Assembly (NCBI GenBank): GCA_019915135.1
Contig: JAHLMK010000001.1
Coordinates: forward strand, 620,001 to 684,000
Length of the DNA: 64,000 nt
Direction: 5' to 3'
DNA from: Strobilurus pachycystidiatus
Taxonomy: Eukaryota > Basidiomycota > Agaricomycetes > Agaricales > Physalacriaceae
In this document: positions 22,505-33,552 of the stretch, one piece after another
Position numbering within the stretch: position 1 is the stretch's first letter
How the letters are laid out: every line of letters starts with the position of its first letter
Made by a program: the position numbers and the translations under genes
The notes under the pieces: model-generated
What the model was told of the DNA's origin: nothing
Seen by the model: only the letters and a program-made list of their open reading frames with translations
Database searches by the model: none

Positions 22505-23539
22505 GATGGTGGAAGGAAACCAAAATGTCCGATAGCTCTTTATTTGAATGTGAGCTTGGCTTGGCAGTAACGCGGACCAGAATGACGCATGGGAATGTAG
22601 TTGAAAGCAGGGGTTGATGGGAGCATCGAACGTGTTCGTATGGCGCATTCGGTGTCATCGGCACAGGGGCGGCCAAGAGAGGCCAGGGCATGACCATGCG
22701 CGCCGACATGATAGATAGACATTGCACGACGTTGAGCGCGAGGCTTGACCTCCACCCCCGATACGCCACAGATATCCTTTACCTTGGCGTCTGGTGGCCA
22801 GGCCCCATTGTGGGCTGCGGATAGATATCAAAGAGGCGCACGACAGACAACAACGCAACTTGATACGAGTCCAACGATAGGTGTACAGCAATTGTATTGA
22901 GATCTAGTCTAACATGGTTGGTGTACGCGAATGTGGTCTGGAAGAGATTGATTGTGAGCACTCGGTAGCAAAGAAAGCAAGATGGGATAAGATGAGATGG
23001 TCTCAGCCTCGCCTTACACTCTCCATGCACGCCCGACCGTCTGGCTCGAGAGAACCGTGACGCCCATCGACAGTGGAATCCCTGGGGACGGGGCGTGTGG
23101 CTTTACCAGGATTATCTTCGTCGACCGAAAGAAAGGGAAAATGATTTATTGAAATTCTACTCACAATACTGATACAGATGGAACGATGGAAATGTAGAGC
23201 CGCTCCAGGTGATCCTGCGTCCTTGCCCCTCGACCAATGGGAAGAGCGTCAGCAAAGATTGTTTTTGAGGGTTCGCGTCCGTCTTCGACGTTTGTCTGGA
23301 CCGCCCGCCCGAGGAGTGTCGGCGAGGACGGTGGGCAGGCGGTAATTTGGACGTCGTGGTTAAAATGAGAGAAAAGATAAAAGAAAAGGCCTTATATGGC
23401 GGTAGCTTCAAACTCCGCTTGAAATCGGTGATCCGGCTTCAGACGCGCCGATTATTCTTTCCAAATAACGGTTGGCGAGAGGACCAGGTGCGTGTAGTGG
23501 TCGGGATCCCGCCCTCTTGTCGCTGACCGCCGCTAGTGA
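22505..23539. other. Divergent upstream region of 5'-nucleotidase and Mrp51 genes
   Basis: The two flanking genes are transcribed away from each other, so this 1-kb stretch should hold both promoters. No additional gene is supported. Open frames here are short and lack domain features. Confidence 0.45.
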
Positions 23540-25342
23540 ATGTCGGCCGCAACGCAGGCCGTCGGGGCCACGGCGCCTAGCTCGCCGTTCGCCAAGCTTC
23601 TCCGACGCTCCCGCTTCGCGGCATTCGACCCGAAAATCCGCCAGACATACTCGTCGCCGCGCGCGCACGCCCACCGCGGCGACTTTGGCCTCAAACGGCC
23701 CATTCCCATCCGCCGCAAAAACGCATTCATCACGCTGACCGCGCCGTACGAGGCGCGCGAGCAGTTCACGGAATGGGTCAAGGGCGAGGCCCAGGTCCGC
23801 TTCATCCGTCGCTTCGAGGAAATGGACACCAACCCGGTCGTCCCGCACACCACCGACTGGCACTCCAACCAGAGCTCAGACACCGCCACAGAATGGCTCA
23901 TTGACACCGAGTTTGCCGACGCCGACGAGCGCCCACAGGCCACGGAGAATCTTTCGCTCGAACAGCAGGCGGAGCGCGCGATGCAGAACACGGCGCCCGG
24001 CCCGACGCCCGCCAGCTTGCCCGACCTCGGCGACAAGGGTGGCGTCGACGAGGCCCGTCAGCGCCGCCGCGTCGCCCTGCTCATGTCCGGCCTCAGTCCC
24101 AATATCAACGGCATGACCGATAGCGAGTTTGAGCGCTTCACCGCGCGCCTGCGCAAGCTGCGGCCCGCCTTCCGCGAGTTTATCAACACCCGCTACAAGG
24201 ACTACAAGGACAAGTCTCTGTTCGAGCTCTCCCAGAACGGTATCCTAGCCCTGCACCGCCGCTTCCTCGAGCAGCACACTTTCGACGAGTTCCGCAGCTC
24301 AACTTCGACCAAAATTGAGCCCAAGCCGCACCGCGTCGGCGGCCTGCTCTACCACCATCCCACACATCTCCACTCACATCTGTTCTCCAAGATGCAGCCC
24401 GGTATCATCCTCCAGACCGACTCGCAGCGTGCCCACCTGGCCACGATCAACAAAACCACCGGCGAGATCTCGTACGCGTCGGGCCACACCGTTTCGTTCG
24501 GCGGTCTCCACGCAAACATTGCCAGCATCCCCGACGACAAGCAGGTGCTCTACAGCCACAAGAACTTCGAGGCGGACGCCATGGCGCGCCAGGACATCGA
24601 CGACTGTGTCGCGGATATGCGCCTCCTGCCCGGCTCGGTGATCCTGACCAAGCTCCCGCGGACCGTCGGCCGCAACGCGTCTGGTGTCAAGGGCATCCAC
24701 ATGCGCTCCGCCGTTACCACCACCTCCGCTGTTCTCGAGCCCGACCAGGAAATCCCGTACTTCCCCGGCACGGCCGCCTACTCCAACTTTGGCGAGCCCG
24801 TTCCCGACGATCCCGACGACCTCGAGACAGCCAACGAGGACGACGATGACGACGACGTCGCTGAATTCGAGGACGATGGCGAGGAGGAGTATGACGAAGA
24901 CGAGGCCCTCGAGGAGGATGACGAGGACGATGAGGAGGACGATGAGGAGGACGATGAGGAATACGAGGAAGACGACGGGGAAGAGGAAGAGTATGAAGAA
25001 GACGATGGGGAAGAGTACGAGGAGGAGTTTGAGGAGGACTACGAGGAGGCCTTTGAGGGTGATGAGGGTGAGGGTGAAAATCAGTATGACGACCCCCCAG
25101 TGCGCTCCTCCGACGGCCCCCCGCCAAAGTCCGAGACCAACAAGGTCATGGGCATGCTCAACGAGTTTACCGCTAAAAAGTCGGAGAAGGATGCCGGACG
25201 TGACAAGGCCCTCGACATGCTTCTTGGCTTCGCACAGCAGAAGACCAAGCCCCCATCAGAGGTGAGTGCTTGTGTTTCTGCGTGTTTCGTGGTGAACAAA
25301 GCTGACTGTGTTTTGTAGGAGGACGGAGAGCCTAAATCATAG
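23540..25342 (+). CDS. MRP51: Mitochondrial small-subunit ribosomal protein bS1m (Mrp51-like)
   Basis: Two exons (23540-25261, 25319-25342) give 581 aa. The N-terminus has the Mrp51 signature: SPFAKLLRRSRFAAFDPKIR, then AHRGDFGLKRPIPIRRKNAF and EAREQFTEWVKGEAQVRFIR. This family is part of the fungal mitochondrial 37S subunit and is linked in yeast to translation of mitochondrial mRNAs. A conserved middle follows (SFGGLHANIASIP, ILTKLPRTVGRNASGVKGIH). From about residue 430 to 520 comes a very acidic Glu/Asp/Tyr tract, which I do not associate with yeast Mrp51. The last exon encodes only EDGEPKS. Codon use is strongly G/C-ending, like a well-expressed gene. The ATG at 23540 gives a basic, Arg-rich N-terminus suitable for mitochondrial import. 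Confidence 0.85.
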
Positions 25343-25799
25343 TCGATTACTTACTTACACGTTACTAATTTATCTCACATCCCCTACTCCCGGTGTTCAT
25401 GCTTGAAAGTCCCTTGGTTGACTCTAGATAGCGCTAATCATTTGCTCTTGAGTGCCAAAGGTGCGCAGCTATCTTGCTGTCGGTTTGTGACGCTAGTGCC
25501 AGCAACGCGTGGTCGTCAATCTGGAGCGTGCTCGTTGACCCATCAAAGCATCAGGGGTGAATATTTTGTTCTCGAGCTCAATTGTGGCGCTGTGAATATG
25601 TTGTGTCATAGTTCAACTTGGTGCCTTCGTTCCATATGAGGAGCTCCCTTTGCGACGTCCCATTGTGGCTGAACTCAGGCGTGGGACGTCGTATATGGCT
25701 CGCGTAGGAGTCATTGTACGACACTGCCCGTGTACGGGGTAGGCATGTATCGGAGAGTTTGAGGCAACGTGATACCATACTATCACGTCGACCTTTCAC
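25343..25799. other. Intergenic region, no gene seen
   Basis: 3' flank of the Mrp51 gene. No gene or clear repeat is recognised. Confidence 0.4.
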
Positions 25800-25804
25800 A
25801 CGTG

Positions 25805-25895
25805 GGAGGAGGAGGCGCTGATGGCCACAGGATCCACATGGGCGTGGTCAACGTCACGTTGGATGGAAGAATCTCTACGAAATACCGCACGAGGC
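25805..25895 (+). pseudogene. Relic of a 5'-nucleotidase last exon
   Basis: A segment around 25810-25890 closely matches the last exon of the 5'-nucleotidase gene (reverse complement of about 20643-20715). Both contain the words encoding EALM and then GVVNVTLDGRIST. No upstream exons are present, so this is a fragment. It is tail to tail with membrane paralogue 4, exactly as the intact nucleotidase is with paralogue 3. Confidence 0.75.
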
Positions 25896-26075
25896 AGCAA
25901 AGCGACCAACGTTCGTTACGGACGTCCATTTCCCGGACAGCATACGAAAAGAAAGTTCTCGCGGAAATCAGCGCCAAATAGCATGGCAACTAGGTTGATT
26001 TGGTCTATATCGAGAACTAGTTGTATAGATAGAGAGCGATAAAAGGAATGTGAGGACTGTCGATACCTTCGTACT

Positions 26076-27522
26076 CTACACGGCTTCGTTGCCTTTCGGC
26101 TCGTATCGGTTCACTTCTTGGAGACTGTGATTATGGGAGGCTGGTTCCGCGTCGATGCTCTCACTGAGCAAAGAATCCACGTTTGTTGCCATTGGCGCGG
26201 CGGCGAAATGGATGGTTGTGTGCGTGCGCGCGGGTTCCGTCGCAGCGTCCCACAAAGAGCCATACCACTGGACAAGGACGTAGGTGAGTATCGTGGTCAA
26301 GGTCTAAGCTGCGTCAGCCTTTGTGTGCCGTGAACGAAGAATCGAAACAGACGGGTAACTGGTACAGAACGCTGGTAAATGTTGACGCCACAACAAGGCT
26401 TGCACCATAACCCCTGCGCACAAATGTCCCGTCGATGAAAATCCAGACCAGCTTCAAGTGATCTCATTGGCGTTCTCGCTTATGACTTCGAGATCGCCAC
26501 TTACGTTGACAAGGAAGTACAAGAATCCGGACTCTGCCAGTAGCCTGATGATTTTGAGGGCCGTAGAGCCGTCGGAAGCCAACAGCCCTTTCATGTCTTG
26601 GAAATGTTTGCTAGAAGGTCACGAAGGTAAGTATGATGTCAATGAAATCCGAAGAAAAGACACATACTATCCAATATAGGAAATCAAGCAGGTCGACAGA
26701 AAGTTGCTGAGAAGAGAGGAGACGAAATTTGTGAGATTCAACTTTCCACAAGGGTCGGAATCGGAATAGAAGAGCCCGTCATAATTCCATGCACATTTCA
26801 CCAATGGTGGGACAGTCGCTACGGGTACAGATCAGCCTCAACATGGGCAGATGTCGGAAATATTACCTGCATATGCTAACAGGCATACAAGGGGTACCCA
26901 GATAAGAACTCTGAGAACTGTGTTACCGGTAGCCAAGGTCCGAGCTCGGAACCAGACAACCGAGTCACCCAGAAGGAGCTGCATACAGTTTAGAACCTGG
27001 CGCATACGAGGGAAAAGACGTAACGTGCCATCAATCCGAATGCAGTTTGCTGAAAGACCGTGTTCATCAAGTGCACCGATGGCAGACTCTGAGTCTGCAA
27101 AAGTTTGTCCGCAGGTGTAATCTTTCCTTCGTCGCCAGGTGCCTCGAGAAGTACGGCCTTTGTCCGGATAAACCACCAGGCGAGATCCATCGCGTATCGG
27201 CAGGAGCTCAAGAAGAACATCGTCGAGCAGACGGCAACCGTGATGTGCTTGCTGGTTTGATTTCTGCGAGATCGACTGAGAATGATTGGGATATGTGCGC
27301 TGCAGAACAGACCCGTACTTTGGCGCTCTGAGGTGAAAGTAGAGCATGACTACCAGAGAGCATAGCGATATTGCTGGGGAGTGAAAACATCATTCACCAT
27401 GTCAAAGCAGAAGACTGCGACGTACTCCATACTATTCCCTCGACCATCAAGGGAAGACCAGCGTCCATGATCCATTCTCCCGTAAGTCGCAGGTAGACAG
27501 CCGTGCTCGTGGTGTCAGTCAT
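26076..27522 (-). CDS. Multi-pass (about 7-TM) membrane protein, paralogue 4 of 4
   Basis: Eight exons (27426-27522, 27313-27373, 27029-27263, 26867-26978, 26668-26818, 26505-26610, 26353-26451, 26076-26303) give 362 aa. Signposts are GEWIMDAG, SLCSLVVMLYFHL, SSCRYAMDLAWWFIR, KAVLLEAPGDEG, LLLGDSVVWFRAR, STALKIIRLLAESGFLYFLVN and TILTYVLVQWYGS. Intron 3 (26979-27028) has a GC donor (ATG|GCACGT), as in paralogue 3. No stop or frameshift was found, so the gene looks functional. With its flanks it forms the inverted partner of the 18.2-20.75 kb segment. Function unknown. Confidence 0.8.
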
Positions 27523-29308
27523 GGAGGAAAGGGGACAAGGGAGCCGAGAAGAAAGTGCAGCTAGTACCCATTGAAGTAGGGACCAGTAGACAGTGGTTTA
27601 TTACGATCTGCCGTTCCGTTCGTATCAAAATCAGAAGTCTTTGCCTTTTTGAGGAAAGAAGCTGATGATAGCCATCTGAGGGCATCGGGGTGACGGCGTC
27701 CAAGTGGAATTCCATTGTCCAAAGCATCCGAGGCTGTCCCCTTCATCACAAATCTGTCGATCTGAAGGATCAAACAGTAAACCAATGGCAAAGGATGATG
27801 GAGAATGAACACGAGAGCAGCCATCAGAGTTAATATGCTTACTCGTCTACGAAACCAGGTTAGTCAAGCTTGGCGTGCGACAATACTGTATGCACAGTGA
27901 GACAGATGAGAGATGAATCGAGATGCATAGGCCACTGCTGCTGTTACACTTGTCACTCATGTTTCGCGCCGCGTTTGGATGACTATAGTCTTATACACCG
28001 TCACCTCCGAAGAAGGCTGCTGTCATGTTCTTATGGCTGGCGCGAGGAACGACAGCTACCGCGGTGCTCCTTGACGAGGGAAGAGACGTCGTGAGTACAC
28101 CAAAGAAATGATGGGATGGACGTGCAGCATCTTTATCCTCGGCGGCTTCTCACGCCTGCCGACATGCGCGCCCCAAGCCGCCGCGCGGCTCCTTCACGCG
28201 AGCGCGTGACGGTGTACCCGGCTTCCCGGCAAGAGAGACCGCACCTGGGAGAGGGACTTACTCCAGATTGCTGTATGCAGCGTCAACAACTTCTGCTGAC
28301 TTGTGCATGGCGCTGACTTGTGAATGGCACTGAATGGTGCAGGCACAAGGCCTGATCACGATTCGTACGGCGCAGAAACGTCTGATCAGCGGCTTGGTCG
28401 GGATGTGGTCGGACTTATGAAGCACGGCCTTGCGGCACAGTGCCGTCGGCTGCCGAAGACATGTCAATCCGATTGATCATTGAATCACAGGCGAATCTTG
28501 GTTCGAACTCTGCCACCAATTGAAGGCACGAAACCTGACTCTCGGCGCTCGCTGCACACCAAACCGCAAATGGAAGTACGTTGTAAGCCTTTGCAGCTGC
28601 TTGCCTCTCGTCTAACGTATTCTTAGCTCGATGTACTCGGGATTTCTATAGCTCGGTGTATTCGGGATCTCAGATAAAGGGCAGCTGCATCATCAAATGG
28701 CCTTTGCTCTCGTCCTCTGACCGGCTATGTGTTGTACTTGGTATGGTCTGCTTGTCATGTGCAGCGTCAGACACCGGCGACGCGTATCGATTTTCCGGCA
28801 ACGAATCAGCGGTTTAAGCAAACAGACTTTGTGCTTCCATCGTGTGAAGCTGCATCGTCTCTGACCACATGCGCGGGGAGCATAAAGTCTATTTCGACCA
28901 CTCGCCCTGACATGCTTCCTTACGCGCTGGTCAGGTGTCTTCAGTCACGTCCTAGCAACCGCAGACTCTCAATCCCAGTTTATCCATCTCGATGACTTTC
29001 ATGCAACGATTTCCACCCATCATCCACCGATATGGCAAAATGTCTTCGTCTTTGCTCCGGCCTTGAATAATCATGTGCTACTCTGTTTTTGCGAGGTTGA
29101 AGGCAACCCCCTTGGTCCGCCTCATGCAAACTGCCTGTAGGATTCATCAGATGGTCATTGCGCCCTGTCCTTGCGAGACCGTTTCCCTTACGGACTGGCA
29201 TGCGGGACTTGCGAGGAGGAAATTAGTTTTTCCTAGTCCTCATAAAAGTGGCGAGGTCAAACCGAGAGCTTGGCAGATTCGGATCCTCTCACATCTCACT
29301 TAGTGGCC
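27523..29308. other. Intergenic region with a duplication edge and a weak minus-strand frame
   Basis: The block 27960-28090 is an inverted match to 18220-18350. A minus-strand ATG frame at 27561-27824 (87 codons, hydrophobic start, ending KPLSTGPYFNGY) could be an exon of a lost gene, but nothing identifies it. A short near-repeat, TAGCTCG(A/G)TGTA(C/T)TCGGGAT, occurs twice around 28624-28675. Nothing else is recognised up to the GH16 gene. Confidence 0.35.
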
Positions 29309-30800
29309 ATGGTCTGCTTCTCAACTGCCACCTTGACTGCGCTCTTGCTCTCATCACTGGCGACTCCTGCTTTTGCCGTGTCTTACTCCCTGACTGATAG
29401 CTTTGTTGGTTCTGGTTTTCTGAGCGGATTCTCCAACGAAGCCATCGCGGATCCGACTAATGGCAGAGTGTAAGCTGCTACAGTTCCATCTATCATACAA
29501 CGTCTCAAGTCTCATCATTTTACCAGGAACTACGTAGACGCCGCCACTGCAGCGCAACAAAACCTCACCTATGCATCAAGCGATACCTTCATCATGCGAG
29601 CTGATTACAAGAATGTCTTGAGCCCGTCGGGCCCCGGTCGCAACTCGGTCAGGCTGAAGTCGAACAAGACGTTCTCGAACGGTGTCATGGTGTCAGTGCT
29701 CGAAGTTTTCGACAGAGATCTCTGTTCACACTTCTCGATAGATTCAATATCCGCCACATGCCACAAGGATGCGGGTATGTACTCTGTAATCTCGATGATA
29801 CACGCACGCTCATTGGCTTGGCTCTAGAACTTGGCCTGCTGTATGGACCTTTCAAGATCCGTGGCCGACCGCAGGAGAGATCGACATTTTAGAGGGTGTC
29901 AATGACCAGACCTACGATCAAACTACGCTTCATACGGCGGCCGGTAAGTACCTCCTCTGTGAGTCGCGGACTCGCGGCATGTATTGAGACCTTTCCAGGC
30001 TGTACTATGCCTGCTTCTCGATCCCAAACTGGGTCTGTAGATCTCACTTGACGTACCACACAGCCATTTACATGATATAGCGTCACTCTTACCACAGACT
30101 GCAACGTCGCCGTGAACTCGAACTCCGGCTGCGGCGTGCAATTACAGAAGACCTCGAGCTACGGACCTCCTTTCAATGCAAACGGTACGGAGCCCTTACC
30201 TCATCCAAGCACGGTTGTCTCATCTTTACTACTACTCTAGGTGGCGGATGGTGAGTCGAGACTCCCAGTTGCCGAGCTTCGCTCATTCTGTGGGCGATAG
30301 GTATGCCGTGGAAAGGACAAACTCATTCATCAAGGTATGGTTCTGGGCTAGGAACGATGGCAGTGTTCCCGCCGCGGTGAACTCCGGGAGCGGAACTGTC
30401 AACACTGACTCATGGGTTATTATCTGGAGATTTTCTAATTAGTACTTCCAGAGACTAAATCAGCATCCTAGGGCACCCCGTTTGCGTTCTTCCCAAACAC
30501 TACCTGTAACATACCTCAATTCTTCTCGGCTCACAATATCATCATCAACTGTGCGTAATAATACGTATCCTCGTGCCCATCTCATGTTATTGACTTTCAC
30601 CCATCCGACAGTGACCTTCTGTGGAGACTGGGCTGGCAATGTATACGGAAACTTTCCGGCGTGCCCTTCCACCTGTGTTGGTAAGTTGATCAACCTCGTT
30701 CTTCACCAATCAGCTCACGGTCGCAGACTACGTCAACAACAACCCTGGAGCCTTCAGCAACGCTTACTTCAATTTTGCCTGGCTCAAGGTCTACGCCTAG
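29309..30800 (+). CDS. Secreted glycoside hydrolase family 16 (laminarinase-like)
   Basis: Eleven exons (29309-29469, 29527-29691, 29742-29774, 29828-29943, 29999-30032, 30081-30184, 30241-30250, 30301-30415, 30472-30550, 30612-30680, 30727-30800) give 319 aa. A signal peptide (MVCFSTATLTALLLSSLAT) precedes the GH16 core. The strand VFNIRHMPQGCGTWPAVW leads to the catalytic motif GEIDILEG (nucleophile and acid/base Glu), then HTAAGC, TTDCNVAVNSNSGCGVQ, GGGWYAVERT, IKVWFWAR and CGDWAGNVY. The family cleaves beta-1,3 or beta-1,3/1,4 glucans, so a role in cell-wall remodelling or glucan digestion outside the cell is likely. Exon 7 is only 10 nt and exon 3 only 33 nt. Every splice choice was fixed by frame and by the conserved family pattern. 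Confidence 0.88.
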
Positions 30801-31915
30801 TCATGTATCCGCGTAACGATATTACGACATGTATATCTGTATATTCGCGAAATGTATTCAAGATTGGAATCCAAAGGACCCAAAGACCAGCACTTCACAC
30901 TGAGCAACAATCCGAGTCGTCACATATGACTCTGAGCTTGACTCTGCGTCCGGACAATTCGCTCATTGCCTGCCACCATATACGAGTCGCGAGCCTACAC
31001 ATCGCCAGTTTCCCTTCGCGCGTAGAGATTCCGCAACACAATTTAGATATCCTCGTTCTCCGTGAGATGGTTGATCTCATCGGCAAGGAGGTCGTCCGCC
31101 TGCGGTGTCTGCAAAACCAATAAGTCCAGCAAATAAAATCGTGTGCGCGTTGTAGCTCGTCTGTAGAATCTCCATAATCACCCATTGCTGTGATTTGTCG
31201 AACACGATCAGAGTAGTGGCTCGATTACATCGCTTCGAAGATGGTCGGACTGTATACTGGCGCCATGACCACCTGTCACCGTGGCCGCGGAGTGAATTCC
31301 GACATCAACTTCAGTCGAGCGGATATGTAGGACCTCCCTTCGCATAAGAGACGCTAAGGCGGCCTTGAGGATGAAACTTCACGACTTGTTCCTCCGCAGA
31401 GTGGACCTGAACGGAGGCCCCTATGGACGCAACGACACATAAGGCGCTTAGTGAGCTCTACGTCACGCTAAACTTTAACCAGGATCTAGCCGGGTAGAGA
31501 ATGCCGTCGACGTACCTCGTACCGAGCAAGTGCTATCGACAGGATCTCGAATCGAGGCCTACTGGGCGTCTGCTTAGCACCACGCCACCTACACAGTGAT
31601 GGGGACAAGGGGAGAAGAGTCAAAGCGAAGTCTGACAGACGCAGAACATGCTCTTTCTTGCATCCTGTTTTGCAGTTCAACTCAGTAGGAGATCCGATAC
31701 GTTTGATTGTATCACCACGCCAACTACCCGAGAATGGGAGAAGAGTCAAAGCGAAGCCTCACAGAAATAGAACAGACTCTTACATCCTGCTTGCACTTAC
31801 AATCATCAGTAGCAAGAGATCCGGAACGTTCAATTTCTTGCCGATAAGATCTCCATGCGCTCGGCAAGTGGTACAGTTACAGATAGTTCCCAGCTCGATT
31901 ATGATTGTCTATACT
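30801..31915. other. Intergenic region with an imperfect tandem repeat
   Basis: No gene is supported. Two imperfect copies of a roughly 128-bp unit lie at about 31580-31800. Each contains CACCACGCCA, then GGGAGAAGAGTCAAAGCGAAG (one copy has an extra GACAA) and a TGCATCCTG- or TACATCCTG-like end. They follow the GH16 gene and precede the 3' end of oxidase A. Confidence 0.5.
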
Positions 31916-33446
31916 CTAAGCGGTAATTGCCTCAGAAGTATCTCCGTGAATCTCCTTCTCGAGATTGTTGACAAGGCCCAAAACCTAGCGGCTATCAGCA
32001 TCTTGGTATCCCCCGAGGCAGAGAATGGGGCTTACATCTCGTGCACAACCGAAGGACAAAGTGAAGCCACTTCCACCATGACCATAAGAGTGGATGATCT
32101 TGCTGTCAGGCTTCCTGGTCTCGCGCTCGATGCGGACATTGGTACCGCGGAAGGGCCTCAAGCCTTGGACGAGAGGAGCTTCGGGATCCAACTCGGCGTT
32201 CTCGAGTCCGGGCACGAAGTTGTTGCATCGGCAGCGCATGCGTTGGATCTCGGGGCTTGTCATCTTGAGGTCGAGCTCGTGTTCGTGGGGTTGGACCAGG
32301 CCTGAGTAGCGCGTCAGTTTAGGTAAAGCACCATCGAGTGAGGGCAACGAACCTCCAAGGATGAGAGTGTTGTCGTTTCTGGGCACGATGAAGACAATGT
32401 CCTCGTCTTCTCCTCGGGTGTTATCGTGAGTGACGACAAGGGCTTCGTTCACCTTGGGGAAGACCTTGCCGTCGTTGACCACACGAACGAGGGCTCCACG
32501 AAGGGGGTAAACGGTATCGTCTCCAGCGAGATCGTGAGCTCCGAGGCCACTGGCATTGATGAGGAGATCGGCCTTGTACTCTGCAAGGAGCTCGTTCTCT
32601 TGGTTGATCAAGTCGCCTTCAACCTTCCTGGTGTCGAGTTTCGCGCCTTTACAGGTGACGACAAATTGCAGCCAGCGCATGTACGCGTCAGTGTCAATCA
32701 TGGGCGACATGTGCTGGTAGGAGTCGACGACGCCGGCTTTCATGTTGACATGGTGCTTCTCAATGAGCGTTGGGTCGCGCTTGACACCTTTGATCTGTGA
32801 ATAGCAGAGATATTAGTACCCTATCGAGCCTTGAAGACGGCGCGGTATGCATACCTCATCAGAGTGCTCCTCAATCTCGTGCCACTTGTCAAGCTGTCCG
32901 TGGTCAGCCATTGTCTCGAGATGTTCGACGAAGAAGAAGTTGGCCATGTTCAGGCGAACACCATGATCGAAGTTCTTCATGTTGATGATGGGCGGCATCA
33001 TCTCCTGGAGCTTGTCGAAGATGTGGTACGAGGTCATGCACCAGTTCTTCGACTTCTCGAGCGAAATAACATCGGTGTGCTTCCCGCATACGGCGGGAGG
33101 CCATTCCCAGCTAAGTTCGCAACGTCAGAAGACGAATGTCAGATAGAAGGAGAGACCCCTTACAGAGCACCAGCGACCTGTGACGCGATTCTGTGCTTGG
33201 GGTCGGCCCATCGGTCAGAGATGATTGTCACATCATAACCATTGTCCAAGAGCGTCCAGGCGGTCTACAGAGCGCGTCAGCACCAGGCCATGAGTGGATC
33301 TAAGAGCCGAAACTCACAGTGAAGCCGGTAACGCCTCCGCCGACAACCAGAACGCGCTGGTTCCTCGGAGTCGCAGTGGAGGGGCCCTTTTCGAGGACAA
33401 GGTCATTATTGACGACGGCAAGGTGGAAGTTGGGAGTGAAAGCCAT
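31916..33446 (-). CDS. D-amino-acid oxidase family flavoenzyme, copy A
   Basis: Six exons (33318-33446, 33164-33264, 32855-33110, 32353-32794, 32036-32301, 31916-31984) give 420 aa. The dinucleotide-binding motif VLVVGGGVTGFTTAW lies near residue 35. The conserved QVAGALWEWPPAVCGKH follows, then INASGLGAHDLAGDD, a PLRGALVRV strand and the C-terminal signature HSYGHGGSGFTLSFGCA typical of DAO/DASPO enzymes. The reaction would be oxidative deamination of a D-amino acid to an alpha-keto acid with FAD and O2. The C-terminus (SEAITA) is not a peroxisomal SKL-type signal. Intron 4 (32302-32352, 51 bp) is in frame and stop-free, so retention would insert 17 residues. A near-identical gene lies at 42669-44180. 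The decayed synthetase copy 1 is upstream on the same strand. Confidence 0.88.
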
Positions 33447-33537
33447 TATAGCAAATGAAGTGGAGATGAGAGTATTAGTTGTGGAAGAGTTGTAGATCTA
33501 AAGTGAAGCTGGAGCTGATGTGTCCTCTGACATATCG

Positions 33538-33552
33538 TCGAGCTTTTATACA
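33538..33552 (-). promoter_or_regulatory. TATA box of oxidase A
   Basis: Minus-strand TTGTATAAAAGCTCG lies about 95 bp before the ATG at 33446. The equivalent TATAAAAGCTC is found before oxidase B. Confidence 0.6.

Noticed and set aside
24684..25265. Arg/Thr-rich frames on both strands over the Mrp51 acidic tract
   Set aside because: They are shifted or antisense reads of the GA-rich repeat that encodes the acidic tract.
26500..26620. Apparent frameshift in exon 6 of membrane paralogue 4
   Set aside because: It came from a counting slip. On recount the exon is 106 nt and keeps frame with STALKIIRLLAESG.
28497..28515. tRNA-like 3' end, GGTTCGAACTCTGCCACCA
   Set aside because: No matching acceptor 5' strand, D-arm or anticodon arm in the 75 bases upstream, and the T-stem does not pair.
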